A stretch of DNA of 64,000 nt from Pseudomonas sp. ok272 (GCF_900109995.1 NZ_FOCB01000013.1:1-64000), one strand, 5' to 3'; shown: positions 9,188-18,613, counted from the first letter of the stretch. Notes: generated from the sequence alone by a model not told the origin. Numbers and translations are program-made.

Positions 9188-9979
9188 TTGCTTATCGAGT
9201 CCCGTCGCCGCGCCTATTTGACCGCCATGCAGGTGGTCAATTGGCTGCCGCGCACCGAATTGCCCTTTGCCGCCCCGTCGCGGCCCGAACGGCTGGAGAT
9301 GCTCGTGCCGTTGGTCGCCGAGCCTGCGGTGCCGGCCGCTGCCCCGGCGGCCAGTGCCCCGGCGGTCGTCGAGCCGCTCGCGACGCCAGCGGCGCGGGTG
9401 AAGGTCGAGGTGCCACGGCCCTCGCTGGCCAGTACGCGGACGAACGCCAAGGTCGAGCCAGACGTCACCCCAGCGGTGGCCAAGGCCCCGGTCGTACCGC
9501 CGCCGCGCTTTGCCCTGCAATTGCTGCGTGCCGGTCGTTGCCTGCTGCTGGTGGAGTTACCCACAGGCGGGGCGTTCCAGACGCGTGATCCCGCCTACCT
9601 GTTGCTCAAGGACATGTTGCGCGCCGCCGGCCTGCCAGACAGCCCGCAAATCGTCGGTGAGCCGGTGCGTTGGCCACTGCTGACACGCGGCACGATGGAT
9701 CAAGGCCCGGAAGCGGCCCGGGACTTTGTCCAGGGCTTCGTGTCGGCACGCCTGGAAGATGAACCCTGTGTCTGCCTGTGGTTGATCGGCCTGCCAGCGG
9801 TACGTTTTGCCGGTGAGGCGGATGCCCAAGCCTACAACCGTGAACTCCAGGTCGAAGGCCTGGGGTCAGTCTGGGCGCTGCCTGGCCTGGAGTTATTAAT
9901 GGAAGAGCCACAGCGTAAGGCTGATGTCTGGCAAGCCATGCGTCGGCTGATGGCGCGCTGGAAAGAATCGAATGAGTGA
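9188..9979 (+). CDS. holD: DNA polymerase III psi subunit (HolD-like)
   Basis: 263-aa protein with an N-terminal block (AYLTAMQVVNWLPRTELPFA), a low-complexity Ala/Pro/Val linker (about residues 45-95) and a folded C-terminal domain. The linker is unlike E. coli HolD. Pseudomonad psi is nonetheless known to be long, divergent and encoded immediately upstream of rimI, exactly as here. Psi links the clamp loader to chi and SSB. The start is a TTG with no better upstream candidate; ATG at 9227 would remove conserved-looking residues. It overlaps rimI by 8 bp. Assignment is by synteny plus the N-terminal motif. Confidence 0.65.
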   Translation: MLIESRRRAYLTAMQVVNWLPRTELPFAAPSRPERLEMLVPLVAEPAVPAAAPAASAPAVVEPLATPAARVKVEVPRPSLASTRTNAKVEPDVTPAVAKAPVVPPPRFALQLLRAGRCLLLVELPTGGAFQTRDPAYLLLKDMLRAAGLPDSPQIVGEPVRWPLLTRGTMDQGPEAARDFVQGFVSARLEDEPCVCLWLIGLPAVRFAGEADAQAYNRELQVEGLGSVWALPGLELLMEEPQRKADVWQAMRRLMARWKESNE

Positions 9980-10424
9980 CGCTGTATCGTTCCGCCCCAT
10001 GACCGAAGCGGACCTGGAGGCTGTACTCAAGATCGAATACGCGGCGTTCAGCCATCCCTGGACCCGTGGGATTTTTCTCGATGGCCTGGGCAAGTACCAG
10101 ATCTGGCTGATGTTCGAAGGCCAGCAACAGGTGGGCCACGGCGTGGTGCAGATCATCCTCGATGAGGCGCACCTGCTGAACATCACGGTCAAGCCCGAAA
10201 ATCAGGGGCGTGGCTTGGGCCTGACCTTGCTCGAATACCTGATGTCGATTGCCTACAAGGCCGAGGCACGGGAGTGCTTCCTGGAAGTGCGCGACAGCAA
10301 CCGCGCGGCGTTTCGCCTGTATGAGCGCTATGGTTTTAATGAGGTAGGCCGGCGCCGCGATTACTACCCGGCCGTGGGTGGGCGCGAAGATGCGGTGGTC
10401 ATGGCCTGTACCCTGGTGGATTGA
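9972..10424 (+). CDS. rimI: RimI, ribosomal protein bS18 N-acetyltransferase
   Basis: GNAT-fold acetyltransferase of 150 aa, the standard RimI length, that acetylates the N-terminus of ribosomal protein S18. The acetyl-CoA loop is seen as ENQGRGLGLTLLEYL (about residues 76-90). The C-terminal RLYERYGFNEVGRRRDYYP signature is typical of RimI. It overlaps holD, the same pairing as in E. coli. Confidence 0.93.
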   Translation: MSDAVSFRPMTEADLEAVLKIEYAAFSHPWTRGIFLDGLGKYQIWLMFEGQQQVGHGVVQIILDEAHLLNITVKPENQGRGLGLTLLEYLMSIAYKAEARECFLEVRDSNRAAFRLYERYGFNEVGRRRDYYPAVGGREDAVVMACTLVD

Positions 10425-10521
10425 TCCCGCCGGGGCCCGTTGCTAAATGCTCCCACGACGTGACCTCGACGGACGGTCGCCTGTCATACCTGCGCATCAT
10501 TCCTGCTTGAGGTTTCAGACC

Positions 10522-11166
10522 ATGAACGAACTACAAGACCTGATTGATAACAACGAGCGCTGGGCAGATGCGATTACCCAGGAAGACCCGGACTTCTTCG
10601 CCAAGCTGGCGCGCCAGCAGACGCCGGAGTACTTGTGGATCGGCTGCTCCGACGCCCGGGTCCCGGCCAACGAGATCGTGGGCATGCTGCCCGGTGACCT
10701 GTTCGTGCACCGTAACGTGGCCAACGTGGTGCTGCACACCGATCTCAACTGCCTGTCAGTGATCCAGTACGCGGTGGACGTGCTCAAGGTCAAGCACATC
10801 CTGGTCACCGGCCACTACGGTTGCGGTGGCGTGCGTGCCTCGATGCAGGACCGCCAGTTGGGGCTGATCGACGGCTGGTTGCGCTCGATTCGCGACCTGT
10901 ACTACGAAAACCGCGAAGTCCTGGGCCTGTTGCCCACCGAAGAAGAGCGGGTCGACCGCTTGTGTGAGTTGAACGTGATCCAGCAAGTGGCCAACGTCGG
11001 CCACACCAGCATCGTGCAAAATGCCTGGCACCGTGGGCAGAGCCTGTCGATCCATGGCTGCATCTACGGCATCAAGGACGGTCGCTGGAAGAGCCTCAAC
11101 GCCACCATCAGCGGATTCGAGCAACTGCCGCCGCAGTATCGCTTGCGCCCGGTTGGCGCACTCTAA
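10522..11166 (+). CDS. can: beta-class carbonic anhydrase
   Basis: Interconverts CO2 and bicarbonate in the cytoplasm, feeding carboxylation reactions. The zinc ligands and active-site Asp are all present: C42 and D44 in GCSDARVP, H98 and C101 in HYGCGG, the same numbering as E. coli Can. At 214 aa from ATG 10522 it has the family length. The open frame extends upstream to 10447, but the ATG preceded by GAGG fits better. Confidence 0.95.
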   Translation: MNELQDLIDNNERWADAITQEDPDFFAKLARQQTPEYLWIGCSDARVPANEIVGMLPGDLFVHRNVANVVLHTDLNCLSVIQYAVDVLKVKHILVTGHYGCGGVRASMQDRQLGLIDGWLRSIRDLYYENREVLGLLPTEEERVDRLCELNVIQQVANVGHTSIVQNAWHRGQSLSIHGCIYGIKDGRWKSLNATISGFEQLPPQYRLRPVGAL

Positions 11167-11197
11167 AGCCCGCGTCCCGCCGAAGAAGAACACCCGT

Positions 11198-11217
11198 GGC
11201 GAGCGAGCTTGCTCGCC
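11198..11217. terminator. REP-like hairpin between convergent genes
   Basis: GGCGAGC and GCTCGCC form a perfect 7-bp stem around GAGCTT. It sits between can and the convergent SET-domain gene. There is no T tract, so a termination role is only a guess; it may be a degenerate REP. Confidence 0.4.
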
Positions 11218-11234
11218 ACTGGCAGCATTACTCT

Positions 11235-11759
11235 TCAGTCGAGGCTGTGCCTGCGCCAGCGTTGCAGGTACGCCAGGCCCTCGGCGTTTGGCGACTCATC
11301 GTAGCCGGTGATCCAACCCCGGCACTGGGGCGAACCGCACTGGCAGGCAAACTGGCGCAGCAGCCGGTCTTCCGTGGTGGTGTAGTCCATGCTCAGTGCG
11401 CAGCCCGGGCGAATGTCTTGCAGCGACCATAGCCACAGCTCACTCATGTCCAGAAAGACGCTGGGGTCACAAGAGTGCGGCAGCAACCCACAAAAGAACG
11501 GGTCGTACATGTGAATGCCCGGCAAGAGCTGCACGGTATGGCGCTGCCGTTCGTGGGTCAGTTGCCCGGACACTCGACAGAGCCTGCTGATGCGCAGGGC
11601 GTGGCGCCTGGCGATGATGGCCGCTGCCGCGTCATCCTGGGCTTGGACCAGACGGAAATTTCTGGCGCTGGGGTAGCCTTCGCGCACGCTGAGTATCGGA
11701 CTGGGGTAAATACCCTTGCCGGGTGGTGCCTGCAGTGGGTGTTTGGGATGGCTTTTCAT
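11235..11759 (-). CDS. SET-domain protein, putative lysine methyltransferase
   Basis: The 174-aa protein carries C-terminal SET hallmarks: an HSCDPS element (like NHSCDPN, the SAM/pseudoknot motif), GCALSMDY (like GEELTxDY, with the catalytic Tyr), and a post-SET zinc cluster CQC...CRGW. The N-terminal SET half is weakly conserved. SET enzymes methylate protein lysines; bacterial ones are uncommon and mostly uncharacterised. ATG 11759 follows an AGGA box; a GTG codon lies immediately before. It is transcribed toward can and is not obviously in an operon. The target is unknown. Confidence 0.75.
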   Translation of the reverse strand: MKSHPKHPLQAPPGKGIYPSPILSVREGYPSARNFRLVQAQDDAAAAIIARRHALRISRLCRVSGQLTHERQRHTVQLLPGIHMYDPFFCGLLPHSCDPSVFLDMSELWLWSLQDIRPGCALSMDYTTTEDRLLRQFACQCGSPQCRGWITGYDESPNAEGLAYLQRWRRHSLD

Positions 11760-12046
11760 CACGATCCTGTCGACCTTTTTCGCTGCTCGCTTGGGGGGAG
11801 ACTACCCCGTCAGCCTTACAACCCGTGGCCTGGAGCAAAGCGTCTCGTAAATTAAACGAAGTGTCTACTGTCAGATCTGACAGGTGGAAAGGACGCCCAG
11901 GCAGGGCAAGTGCTTCCTTCACCTAAATGGCCGGCGAACTGGCCGGGGCTATTGAAGGGGGGACTTTGGCCTGACGGGTTGTTCAAGGGCGCGTTTGCGT
12001 AGACCATGTGCGGCGTGATGCCTACGTCTATTCCAGAGCCAGATTT

Positions 12047-13363
12047 ATGACTGCCACCCCTGACACTCGACCCATGCCATTCTCCCGGTCCGACTACAAG
12101 ACCCTGGGCCTGGCAGCGCTCGGCGGGGCGCTGGAAATCTACGACTTCATCATCTTCGTATTTTTCGCCCTGACCTTGAGCCAGTTGTTCTTCCCGCCCG
12201 ATATGCCCGAGTGGCTGCGGCTGCTGCAGAGCTTCGGGATCTTCGTCACCGGCTACCTGGCCCGGCCACTGGGCGGGATCCTGATGGCGCACTTCGCCGA
12301 CCGACTGGGGCGCAAGAAGGTGTTCAGCTTGAGCATCCTGATGATGGCGCTGCCGTGCCTGCTGATCGGGATCATGCCGACCTACGCCCAGATCGGCTAT
12401 TTCGCACCACTGCTGTTGCTGGTGCTGCGGGTGTTTCAAGGCGCGGCGGTGGGCGGTGAAGTGCCCAGTGCCTGGGTGTTCGTGGCCGAGCACGCACCGG
12501 CCGGTCATCGCGGCTACGCCCTGGGCTTCCTGCAGGCCGGGCTGACGTTCGGCTACCTGATCGGTGCCTTGACCGCGACCTTGCTGGCGCAGGCGTTCAC
12601 CCCGGAGCAAATCCTCGACTACGCCTGGCGCTACCCGTTCCTGCTGGGGGGCGTATTCGGCGTGATTGGCGTGTGGTTGCGCCGCTGGCTCAATGAGACC
12701 CCGGTGTTCATGGCCATGCAGGCCAGCCGCGAGCAGCACGACGAACTGCCGCTGCGCACCGTGCTGCGCGAGCATCGCCTGGCGATGTGGCCGGCAGTGA
12801 TCCTCACCTGCGTGCTGACCTCGGCGGTGGTGACCTTCGTCGTCATCACCCCCACCATGATGCAGAAAACCTTCGGCATGACGGCCAGCCACACCTTCGC
12901 CCTGAGCAGCCTGGGCATTGTGTTCCTGAACATCGGTTGTGTGATCGCCGGGTTGATCGTCGACCGCATCGGTGCCTGGCGCACGGTGATGCTGTATAGC
13001 CTGCTGCTGCCGCTGGGGATTGGCGTGCTCTACACCAGCCTGGTGGGCGGCGGGCTGTGGGTGGGTGCGGCCTACGCGATTGCCGGTCTGTGTTGCGGCG
13101 TCGTGGGGGCGGTGCCATCGGTGATGGTCAGCTTGTTCCCGGCGCGGATTCGCGTCTCGGGGATCTCGTTCACCTACAACATTGCCTACGCCATCTGGGC
13201 AAGTATCACGCCGCTGCTGTTGATTGGCCTGATGCCGTGGAGCCCCTGGATCTGCGTGATGTTCAGCGCAGTGATGGGCGCGGTGGGCATTGGTGCGGCG
13301 CTGTACTTCGGTTCGCGCCTGCCGCAGGTCGGCCAGCCGGCTGGCACGACCTGTTATCCCTGA
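12047..13363 (+). CDS. MFS transporter, metabolite:H+ symporter (MHS) type
   Basis: Twelve-helix major-facilitator protein of about 438 aa. It has the MHS-subfamily signature in helix 2-3 (GYLARPLGGILMAHFADRLG, with the DRxGRK loop) and begins LGGALEIYDFIIFVFF, like ProP, KgtP and ShiA relatives. A substrate cannot be assigned. I took ATG 12047; ATG 12074 is an alternative. The 280 bp upstream holds nothing recognisable. It ends 6 bp from the convergent RidA gene. Confidence 0.9.
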   Translation: MTATPDTRPMPFSRSDYKTLGLAALGGALEIYDFIIFVFFALTLSQLFFPPDMPEWLRLLQSFGIFVTGYLARPLGGILMAHFADRLGRKKVFSLSILMMALPCLLIGIMPTYAQIGYFAPLLLLVLRVFQGAAVGGEVPSAWVFVAEHAPAGHRGYALGFLQAGLTFGYLIGALTATLLAQAFTPEQILDYAWRYPFLLGGVFGVIGVWLRRWLNETPVFMAMQASREQHDELPLRTVLREHRLAMWPAVILTCVLTSAVVTFVVITPTMMQKTFGMTASHTFALSSLGIVFLNIGCVIAGLIVDRIGAWRTVMLYSLLLPLGIGVLYTSLVGGGLWVGAAYAIAGLCCGVVGAVPSVMVSLFPARIRVSGISFTYNIAYAIWASITPLLLIGLMPWSPWICVMFSAVMGAVGIGAALYFGSRLPQVGQPAGTTCYP

Positions 13364-13369
13364 AGGGCA

Positions 13370-13855
13370 TCACCTGCCAGGCTTGAGCGCGACGATCATG
13401 TCGACCTCGACGGCGGCGCCCTTGGGGAGCTGGAACACACCTACCGAGGTGCGCGTATGCCGGCCCGCGTCGGCAAAGATGGCATAGAGCACGGCGGATG
13501 CGCCATCGGCGACTTCACTCTGTTGGCTGAATTCGGCATCGCTGCGCACATAGACATTGATGCGCAGCACGCTGTCGATGCACTCAAGATCACCGAGCAT
13601 CTGCGCCAGGATGGCCAGGGCGCGCATCGTGCAGATCTTCGCCGCGTGCTGGCCTTGCTCCAGCGAGACCTCGGCGCCGACCCGGCCGACCACCATCACC
13701 GTATTGTCAATCCGTGGGATCTGCCCGCTGACATACACCTGGTTGCCGTTGCGCACGGCCGGCACATAGTTGCCGCCGATGCGTAGCTCGCCGTCGAAGC
13801 GATGGCCCAGGTGACGGGCGACATCGTCGAACAGGGCCTGGCGCGATTGATCCAT
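13370..13855 (-). CDS. RidA/YjgF-family protein
   Basis: 161-aa YjgF/YER057c/UK114-family protein. The C-terminal signature with the substrate-carboxylate Arg is present (RTSVGVFQLPKGAAVEVDM, about residues 133-151). RidA proteins hydrolyse reactive enamine/imine intermediates released by PLP enzymes. It is longer than classical RidA (about 128 aa) because of an N-terminal extension, as in the RidA subfamilies with divergent function. It converges on the MFS gene and appears monocistronic. Confidence 0.88.
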   Translation of the reverse strand: MDQSRQALFDDVARHLGHRFDGELRIGGNYVPAVRNGNQVYVSGQIPRIDNTVMVVGRVGAEVSLEQGQHAAKICTMRALAILAQMLGDLECIDSVLRINVYVRSDAEFSQQSEVADGASAVLYAIFADAGRHTRTSVGVFQLPKGAAVEVDMIVALKPGR

Positions 13856-14053
13856 GGGTGACTCTCCGGGTGGGCGATTGGACTGCGCCGACTATAGCGC
13901 GATGACGGCGAGTTCAAACTGTCGGCGGCCGGACAAGGTGTGCTCAGCGATCAGGTTTTTTGTAGGACAAATCCCAAAAGGCGCTTCAGAAATATCTCGA
14001 AATGCCGATGGCTAGGCTTGACGCTCCCACTCTGCCCATCGGTGTACCCCCCC

Positions 14054-15370
14054 ATGTTCAACAAACGTTTGAAGCAGGAGCTGTCGGCTCTTCGCGAGGA
14101 ACTCTCCACCCTGCAACAAGTGAAGGACAGCCTGGAAAGCGAGATGCTCGTGCTCACCCTGGACACAGACGGACGAGTGCAGTGGATCAACCACAACTTT
14201 GCCCAGGAAATGCTCTACAAGGAGCACGAGCTGGACGGTCGCCTGCTCGAAGAGCTGGTCCCGACGCACGTTAAAAACGATGAGTTCTACCTGCGCTTCA
14301 AGCAATCGCTGGCCCGGGGCGAGCATTTTGCCGGTGCCGTGCGCTTGCTGCGGGGCAACGGCGAGGAGGCGTGGTTGCGCTCGATCTCCCAGCCAGTGCG
14401 CGGCCCGGACGGCAAGGTCAAGCACGTGTCGATCTACTCCAGTGACCTGACTCGCACCATCGCGACCTCCCGTGAGCATGAAGACCTGATCGGCGCGTTG
14501 ATCCGCTCGACCGCGGTGATCGAGTTCGACCTTGGCGGGCACGTGCTGACGGCCAATGATCGCTTCCTCAACGGCATGGGTTACAGCCTGGCGCAGATCA
14601 AGGGCAAACATCACCGGATGTTCTGCGATCCGCAGGCGTACAACAGCCCGGAGTACCCGGCGTTCTGGCAGCGCTTGAATGCCGGCGAATTTGTTGCCGA
14701 GCGCTTCAAGCGTGTCGACAGCCACGGTCGGACGGTCTGGCTCGAAGCCTCCTACAACCCCGTGCGCGATGCCAACGAAAAGCTCTACAAGGTGGTGAAG
14801 TTCGCCACCGTCATCACCGACCAGGTCAATCAGGAGCAAGCCGTCGCGCAAGCGGCGAACATTGCCTATAGCACCTCGTTGCAGACCGACAGTAGCGCGC
14901 AACGCGGTACCGCCGTGGTCACCCAGGCGGTGGACGTGATGCGTGAACTGGCCAAGCACATGCAACAGGCCGGCGAAGGCATCGAGGCGCTGAACGAGCA
15001 GTCGCTGGTCATCGGCTCCATCGTCAAGACCATCAGCAGCATTGCCGAGCAAACCAACTTGCTGGCGCTCAACGCCGCCATCGAAGCGGCCCGTGCCGGT
15101 GAACAGGGCCGGGGGTTTGCCGTGGTGGCGGACGAGGTCAGGCAGTTGGCCTCGCGGACCAGCAAGGCCACCGAAGAGATCGTTGGCGTGGTGCGCAAGA
15201 ACCAGGACCTGGCGCGCGACGCCGTGGTGCTGATGACCGATGGCAAGCTCCAGGCCGAGCAAGGGCTGGCGCTGGCGGCCGAGGCGGGCACGGTGATTGT
15301 CGAGATCCAGGACGGCGCGCAGAAGGTCGTCAACGCGGTGGGGCAGTTCGCCAACCAGCTGTCGACGTGA
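14054..15370 (+). CDS. cytosolic double-PAS methyl-accepting protein, BdlA-like
   Basis: 438-aa signalling protein: a short N-terminal coiled coil ([18 protein letters not shown]), two tandem PAS domains (about 30-140 and 150-270), then a methyl-accepting signalling domain with the invariant hairpin tip ([20 protein letters not shown], about residues 334-353). No membrane segment is visible, so it is cytoplasmic. This architecture and size match BdlA, the P. aeruginosa biofilm-dispersal sensor. Orthology is inferred from architecture only. ATG 14054 was chosen over the in-frame 13940 codon because the protein starts naturally there. Confidence 0.85.
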   Translation: MFNKRLKQELSALREELSTLQQVKDSLESEMLVLTLDTDGRVQWINHNFAQEMLYKEHELDGRLLEELVPTHVKNDEFYLRFKQSLARGEHFAGAVRLLRGNGEEAWLRSISQPVRGPDGKVKHVSIYSSDLTRTIATSREHEDLIGALIRSTAVIEFDLGGHVLTANDRFLNGMGYSLAQIKGKHHRMFCDPQAYNSPEYPAFWQRLNAGEFVAERFKRVDSHGRTVWLEASYNPVRDANEKLYKVVKFATVITDQVNQEQAVAQAANIAYSTSLQTDSSAQRGTAVVTQAVDVMRELAKHMQQAGEGIEALNEQSLVIGSIVKTISSIAEQTNLLALNAAIEAARAGEQGRGFAVVADEVRQLASRTSKATEEIVGVVRKNQDLARDAVVLMTDGKLQAEQGLALAAEAGTVIVEIQDGAQKVVNAVGQFANQLST

Positions 15371-15382
15371 TGTGAGTGACCG

Positions 15383-15773
15383 CTACCTGCGCCTGGCGGG
15401 CGGTGCATGTTCAGTGGTGGCGAACAAGCGTGGATCGGTGGAGATCCCATGCTTGATGAAGGACAGCGGCTGGCCGCCGAGCATTTGCTGGATCAGCGCC
15501 GGTTCCACGTAGAGACTTGAAACCTTCCTCGGTGCCGGCCTCGCCATCGTGGGCTTCATCCGGGTGCAGCACCATGGTCCTGCCGGGCAGGTTGTGTTGC
15601 CAGCCACCGCGATACTGGAAGCTTTGTACACCGGTCAGCGTACGGCCAATGGCGTAGGTGTCGTGGCGGTGAAGCTCATAGGCATGTCCCGAGAAAAACG
15701 CCTCGATACGCTCCACCCCGTCCGTTTTCGGGGTGCGGTGAAGCCAGTTGGTAGGGGGCTTGGGCTTGCTCAT
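15383..15773 (-). pseudogene. broken AraC-family regulator (sensor domain only)
   Basis: The first 85 codons encode an AraC-type cupin sensor domain (FFSGHAYELHRHDTYAIGRT, then PGRTMVLHPDEAHDGEAG). Near 15525 the reading frame shifts, and the continuation (YVEPALIQQMLGGQPLSF, then DPRL) appears in another frame before stopping at 15383. The DNA-binding helix-turn-helix half is missing altogether; the next gene ends 12 bp away. It is a frameshifted and truncated relic. Confidence 0.8.
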
Positions 15774-15892
15774 GAAAAGTCTGCATGGCAGGGGCGACGA
15801 TGGCGACACGGTGACGCAGCGGTGGGCGGGCTGTCAGCCGCCAAGGCGGATCATGGCGTGGTGCTGGCCGGATGCGGGCGCTAGGGTCGTGT

Positions 15893-16264
15893 TTAATGGC
15901 TGCGCATGGGTTTGATCAGGCTTTGTGCCGGAATCCCGAACAGCTCATGGAGCTTCCAGATCATGGGCAGCGTGAGTGCCCGTTTGCCATTGAGTACCTC
16001 ATACACCCTGTTTGTCCGGCCAATGGCGGGTGCCAGGTCTGCGGCCGATAGCCCCGACTGCTCCATGCGGAACTTGATCGCATCAATGGGGTTGGGCAAA
16101 TCGACGGGGAATTGCTTGGCTTCGTAGGCCTGGATGAGGGTAATCATGACGTCGAAATAGTCACCCTCAGGCGTTCCAGGCTCGGGTGGGTTATCAAACA
16201 GTGCAGAGACGTCCTTGAGAGCCGCACGGTAGTCCTGTTCGGTATGGATCGGACGAATATTCAT
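15893..16264 (-). CDS. higA: HigA-type antitoxin
   Basis: 123-aa antitoxin with a helix-turn-helix in the second half (LSAADLAPAIGRTNRVYEVLNGKRALTLPMIWKLHELFGIP), typical of HigA proteins that bind the toxin and repress the operon. It begins 3 bp after the toxin stop, with the toxin gene first, which is the higBA order. Confidence 0.88.
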   Translation of the reverse strand: MNIRPIHTEQDYRAALKDVSALFDNPPEPGTPEGDYFDVMITLIQAYEAKQFPVDLPNPIDAIKFRMEQSGLSAADLAPAIGRTNRVYEVLNGKRALTLPMIWKLHELFGIPAQSLIKPMRSH

Positions 16265-16267
16265 GGG

Positions 16268-16570
16268 TTACTCCATTTCAACGATATCGGCATCGATAGC
16301 GTCGCACTGCGTATGGGTGCCGACAAACTTTATGTAGATGGCGGCGAAGCGATAGGCCACGCAGACGACCAGCCGATAGTCGTTGCCCTTGATGTTGAAC
16401 ACGACCCTGGACCCCTTGAGGATGCTGGCGCTGCGAAAGTGCGCCTTGATATCGGCTGGCGTTGTCCAGTTCGCGTGCTTCGCTTCGTCGATCCAGGCCA
16501 GTAGCGGCTGCTGGGAGTCGGGGAATCTCTCCCAAAACCCTTTCAGATGACTCATCGCGATGATTCTCAT
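16268..16570 (-). CDS. higB: HigB-type toxin, mRNA interferase
   Basis: 100-aa toxin of the HigB family (RelE superfamily). Recognisable features are the start MRIIAxSxLxxFWE, the central ADIKAHFRSASIL and the core RVVFNIKGNDYRLVV...IKFVGTHxxYDxID-like end (here FVGTHTQCDAID, where Cys replaces the usual Tyr). Family members cleave ribosome-bound mRNA. It is followed directly by higA. Confidence 0.88.
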   Translation of the reverse strand: MRIIAMSHLKGFWERFPDSQQPLLAWIDEAKHANWTTPADIKAHFRSASILKGSRVVFNIKGNDYRLVVCVAYRFAAIYIKFVGTHTQCDAIDADIVEME

Positions 16571-16725
16571 GGCGTGATCCTAGTCCCGTGGTGGGACTGT
16601 TGCAAGGCTATGAAGGGGTGAGGCGACAGGCTGGCGTGCTGAACGCTCAGGAGCTTACGTCCTGGCCAGGTCGATGGCTGTCAGTGGCAGGCTGAGTGAG
16701 GAAGGTGATTTAGCGCCCGAGCTTA

Positions 16726-16760
16726 TAAAAAAGGGCCTACCCCTGGGTAAGCCCTTTCTT
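16726..16760 (-). terminator. terminator between ggt and higBA
   Basis: On the minus strand GGGCTTACCC pairs with GGGTAGGCCC (one wobble or mismatch) and is followed by a run of T. It lies just past the ggt stop codon. Confidence 0.8.
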
Positions 16761-16774
16761 GTGCGCGCTGTCGC

Positions 16775-18613
16775 TCAATCCCCCAGCGCCGCACCCTCTC
16801 TTCGTGGATCGGCACCACCGGCCCAGGCGGCTCTGCCTTGAGCATCACGCACCCGGACGATGGCCTGGGTGCCGCTGGTCATGTCGATCTCGTTGACCAC
16901 GTGGCCCTTGTCCTTGAGGGCCTGGATCAGCATCGGGCTGAACTGGCCTTGCTCCAGTTCAGTCGGGCCGTTGCGGCTGCCGAAGTTGGGCAGGCTGATC
17001 GCGGCTTGCGGGTCGAGGTTCCAATCGAGCATGCCGACCACCGACTTGGCCACGTACTCGATGATCTGCGAACCGCCGGGAGAGCCCACCGTGGCCAGCA
17101 GTTCACCACTGTCGCGGTCGAAGATCAGGGTCGGGGCCATGGACGAGCGTGGGCGCTTGCCGGGCTCGACGCGGTTGGCCACCGGCTGGCCGTTTTCTTC
17201 GGGGATGAAGGAGAAGTCGGTCATCTGGTTGTTGAGCATGAAGCCCTGGACCATCAGGTGCGAGCCGAAGGCGGCTTCCACGGTGGTGGTCATCGACACC
17301 GCACCACCCAGGTCATCCACGGCCACCACGTGTGAGGTGGAGATGCGCAGCGGTGAGCGATCCGGTGCGTAGGCCACCTGGATGCCCGGCGGTGTGCCCG
17401 GCTTGGCGCTGCCCATGCTGCGTTCGCCAATCAGCGTCGCGCGACTGGCCAGGTAGGCGGGGGAGACCAGGCCTTCGACCGGGACCGGCACGAAGTCCGC
17501 GTCAGCCACGTACAACGCCCGGTCGGCGTAGGCCAGGCGCTCGGCCTCGCTGATCAGGTGCACCGCCTCGGGCGCAGGCTCCATGCCGGCGGGTTTATCG
17601 GTCTTGAGCGGCTTGAGGGCCGCCAGGCTCCAGCGCGAGTCGCGGGCTTGCAGGGCCTGCAAGGTGCCGAGGATCTGCGCCACGGCAATCCCGCCCGAGG
17701 ACGGCGGCGGCATACCGCACACCTGCCAGCGCTGGTAATCGGTGCACAGCGGCGCACGCTCCTTGGCGCGATAGCCCTTGAGGTCATTGAGGGACAGGCT
17801 GCCAGGGTTGGCGTTGCCCTGGACCTTGGCCACGATCTCCTGGGCAATCGGGCCCTGATACAGCGCGTCGGGGCCTTCGGCGGCAATGCGTTTGAGGACA
17901 TTGGCCAGCGCCGGATTCTTCAGTTGCGTGCCCACTGCCTTCGGACTGCCATCGGTGTTGAGGAAGTACGCGGCCATCTCGGGGGCGCGTGGCAGGAACG
18001 GATCGGCGGCGATCATCGTGTGCAGGCGCGGCGAGATCGCAAAGCCTTTTTCCGCCAGCGCGATGGCCGGCTCGAACAGCTTGGCCCACGGCAGGCGGCC
18101 ATGTTGCTGATGGGCCAGTTCCAGGGCGCGCAACACCCCGGGGGTGCCGACCGAGCGTCCGCCGATCTGGGCTTGGGGGAAGGGCATGGGTTTGCCATCC
18201 GCTTGCAGGAACAAGCGTTCAGTGGCGCCGGCCGGAGCGGTTTCGCGACCGTCGTAGGTGCGCACGGCCTTGCCGTCCCACAACACGATCAGCGCACCGC
18301 CACCGATCCCCGAGGATTGTGGCTCGACCAGGGTCAACACGGCTTGCATGGCGATGGCCGCGTCGATGGCCGAACCACCCTGGCGCAGCATCTCCCGCCC
18401 GGTCGCCGCAGCCAGCGGGTTGGCGGCCGCCGCCATGTGCTTGCTGGCGTATTGGGTGTGCAGGTCCGTGCGATAGCCGGAAGCGACTTCCGGGGCGACC
18501 GGTAACGGGCTGCTGGTCGGTGCAGTGAGCGAGCCATTGCAGGCGGCGAGGGTCAGGGCGACGGCGATCAACGACAGGGCGCAGCGGCGAGAGTGACTAA
18601 AGGCTGGAAACAC
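16775..18613 (-). CDS. ggt: gamma-glutamyltransferase, lipoprotein
   Basis: Ntn-hydrolase that cleaves and transfers gamma-glutamyl groups from glutathione in the periplasm. From GTG 18613 (preceded by GGAGT) the 612-aa product has a lipoprotein signal, ALSLIAVALTLAAC. The large subunit shows GGGALIVLWDG; the autocleavage region is STSHVVAVDDLGGAVSMTTT, with the nucleophilic Thr in STSH; the lid and active-site GSPGGSQII lies in the small subunit. The open frame runs upstream to 18895, but that extension lacks a signal peptide and would bury the lipobox. Confidence 0.9.
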   Translation of the reverse strand: MFPAFSHSRRCALSLIAVALTLAACNGSLTAPTSSPLPVAPEVASGYRTDLHTQYASKHMAAAANPLAAATGREMLRQGGSAIDAAIAMQAVLTLVEPQSSGIGGGALIVLWDGKAVRTYDGRETAPAGATERLFLQADGKPMPFPQAQIGGRSVGTPGVLRALELAHQQHGRLPWAKLFEPAIALAEKGFAISPRLHTMIAADPFLPRAPEMAAYFLNTDGSPKAVGTQLKNPALANVLKRIAAEGPDALYQGPIAQEIVAKVQGNANPGSLSLNDLKGYRAKERAPLCTDYQRWQVCGMPPPSSGGIAVAQILGTLQALQARDSRWSLAALKPLKTDKPAGMEPAPEAVHLISEAERLAYADRALYVADADFVPVPVEGLVSPAYLASRATLIGERSMGSAKPGTPPGIQVAYAPDRSPLRISTSHVVAVDDLGGAVSMTTTVEAAFGSHLMVQGFMLNNQMTDFSFIPEENGQPVANRVEPGKRPRSSMAPTLIFDRDSGELLATVGSPGGSQIIEYVAKSVVGMLDWNLDPQAAISLPNFGSRNGPTELEQGQFSPMLIQALKDKGHVVNEIDMTSGTQAIVRVRDAQGRAAWAGGADPRREGAALGD

